Source: Gonatopus flavifemur (lineage: Eukaryota; Arthropoda; Insecta; Hymenoptera; Dryinidae). Taken from it: a DNA stretch of 64,000 nt. The notes under the pieces were generated by a model. That model did not search any database, had not been told where the DNA came from, and worked only from the letters and a program-made list of their open reading frames with translations. This document shows positions 62,431 through 64,000 of the stretch, in pieces. A program made the position numbers and the translations under genes. The first letter of the stretch is position 1; each line of letters starts with the position of its first letter. The stretch spans positions 50,708,001-50,772,000 of the forward strand of contig JAFFJZ010000001.1 in NCBI GenBank assembly GCA_018340375.1, given 5' to 3'.

Positions 62431-62692
62431 CACTGAGAGAAAAAATTTCCGGGAACAATAAAACATTTAGTTGAATAGTCGCCATGAAATACTTGATTGA
62501 TTTGAATAAACTTTCATTGACTCAATTAAATAACTGTTTGAATTGATGAAATATTTCATAGCATATTAAATATTTGTTTGATTCAATGAATATTTAGTCG
62601 AGTCAATGGAAGTTTATTCAAATCAATTAAGTATTTTATGGCGACTATTCAACTAAATACTTCATTGTTCCCGGAAATTTTTTCTCTCAGTG
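62431..62692. mobile_element. Young element with about 100-base inverted arms
   Basis: It starts CACTGAGAGAAAAAATTTCC, and the right arm is its reverse complement for roughly 100 bases with few changes. CA lies directly outside each end rather than TA. 262 bp. Confidence 0.85.
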
Positions 62693-64000
62693 CATTAGAT
62701 ATTTCAAAATTGTTTGCGAATATTCTCAAATTACTTGATTACCAGATTTGGATGTTTGAAGAATCTCTAAATTCTATCTGAGTTTGGAGCATTTGTTCAT
62801 ACATATCAAATTTATTTCATTGATATTATTCATTCTTCATTTGTTGTTTTGATTTATTGTTGAAAAATCCAATTTTCTACGCAAGAATTGACATGCCAAA
62901 TTCACATATCGCACCTAAAATTTGACTGAGAAACGGCCAGGCATCTGAGTCGAATATCTACACTGAATCATAATAAAACTTTTCTGTTCGAGTTGCAAAT
63001 GCGGAAGTTTTTCCGTAGTTGAAAGTGTTTTGAGTGATAAAATCTTTTATTTGGTCCAAGATTCTCGTTTCTTGAAGAAATACGAAAACTTTGAAAATTT
63101 CAACTTTCCTCCAAGAAAAAAGAGAAAGACTTTTAAGAGAAATGACCCTTTTCTGAGAAGAGGATACGGATGTTTAGAGTCGAAGGATTTCCAATACAAG
63201 GGAAGTTTGAAGAGGGAAAAATTCGTTACAAATCATTATAATTCCAGAAATGATATTTCTTTAACCGGAAGGATTTTACGGTTGACGATTGACAGAAATC
63301 TGTCGAACCGAATCAATCGTGTGCCGTACTTCCAAGATAATTTAACGCCCCGTTAATGTTAGTATTTATTTAAATGCGTCAGTGAACGCAACCATTGTTA
63401 CGCTATTTCACGTGTCGATCGCATGTGCAAAAGATGCATTCATTGTTTATGAGCGGTGTGCGTTACACATTCATCATTAGAAAATATTACATTCTTCGAA
63501 AATTCACTTTCGAAGAAGTTTATGTCTCATCAGTATTCATGTCGGAAACTTGAGTAATCAGGTCTGAGAAACATATAAAACACGTAATAAGCGAGAATGC
63601 TCGCTACGTTAACGCTCATATCTGTCCGCACGTTGGGAGAAAATAACCCAACAGGCGATAAATGCAGAGAACAAGGAATAGACATTAAAATGAGTTCATG
63701 GAGTCTATTAGGATTTGATTAGAGTCAGTAAAGTCGAGAGGAATTAATTTATTCGATCTAAATCGGGATTCCCATGCATCATTTTGATAAATTCCAATAT
63801 TTCTTAGACGGAGTCTTAGCTAATGTTTGGAAAACTTCTTGCTCACTTTGAAGCTAATACAGTGAACTATAAGACGAGAAAATTGTGTGCTGGATTGAAC
63901 ATGGCCATGAAATTTGATATCAGGATATTCCTGATTATTCATATCCAATCCTGAAAATTCAGGATACAAATGAGTAAGCATTGCACTTTCAAGCGAGCGA

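Larger units (their letters stand above)
61261..64000. other. Upstream flank, two transposons, no supported gene
   Basis: It holds the elements at 62030..62230 and 62431..62692. A 130-codon open frame ending at 63356 is discussed under rejected items. The remainder shows nothing. Confidence 0.5.

Noticed and set aside
62967..63356. Plus-strand open frame of about 130 codons, rich in Lys/Arg (contains PPRKKRKTFKRND)
   Set aside because: It has no ATG near the start, only a TTG. No family was recognised and no splice context found. At this AT content about one frame of this length is roughly expected by chance in 64 kb on two strands.
1..64000. Search for tRNA, rRNA and transposase genes
   Set aside because: No convincing A-box/B-box pair with a cloverleaf, no rRNA sequence and no DDE/D or reverse-transcriptase motif was seen by eye. 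A tRNAscan-SE or HMM search could still find decayed copies.

Overview
The window looks like nuclear DNA of an insect. It is about two-thirds A+T, has no operons or dense coding, has long introns with canonical GT/AG ends, and carries many short inverted-repeat transposons. A hymenopteran is my best guess, from the AT-rich base composition and my impression of the pentraxin genes. That guess is inference; no marker gene here fixes the species.

Only two genes can be supported strongly, both on the minus strand and in head-to-tail order. Both encode secreted proteins with a pentraxin (C-reactive-protein-like) domain. Gene A has its signal-peptide exon at 11382..11633 and two pentraxin exons at 3505..3610 and 2546..2760; its C-terminal exon lies beyond the left edge. 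Gene B is complete as read: exons 59094..59261, 57520..57625, 55636..55844 and 54610..55260 give 377 residues. The two genes share intron positions and phases (0, 1, 0) and an identical 106-bp second coding exon length, so they are old tandem duplicates now about 43 kb apart. Gene B has about 127 extra residues inside the pentraxin fold. Non-coding first exons probably lie near 21.4 kb (A) and 61.2 kb (B). A weakly supported plus-strand gene end (10183..10333 + 10696..10770) may sit inside the long first intron of gene A.

Layout: 1-11.4 kb, coding part of gene A with a 7.8-kb intron; 11.7-21.4 kb, probable leader intron of gene A; 21.6-54.4 kb, intergenic DNA rich in small transposons; 54.6-59.3 kb, gene B; 59.3-64 kb, its 5' flank with more small transposons.

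The most unusual content is the mobile DNA. About two dozen non-autonomous elements have terminal inverted repeats, usually starting CACTG, CACGG or CCC, and six are flanked by TA on both sides. Several are filled with one short word repeated many times and particular to that element (GATTCAGAG, AGATCT, ACTCTT/AAGAGT, AGACATCT, TACTGG). One 1.27-kb TA-flanked element (25038..26305) is almost entirely a GATTCAGAG array. Another (41056..41929) carries four 121-bp tandem units and is inserted into an older repeat whose uninterrupted relative is present at 29231..29455. No transposase gene was seen.
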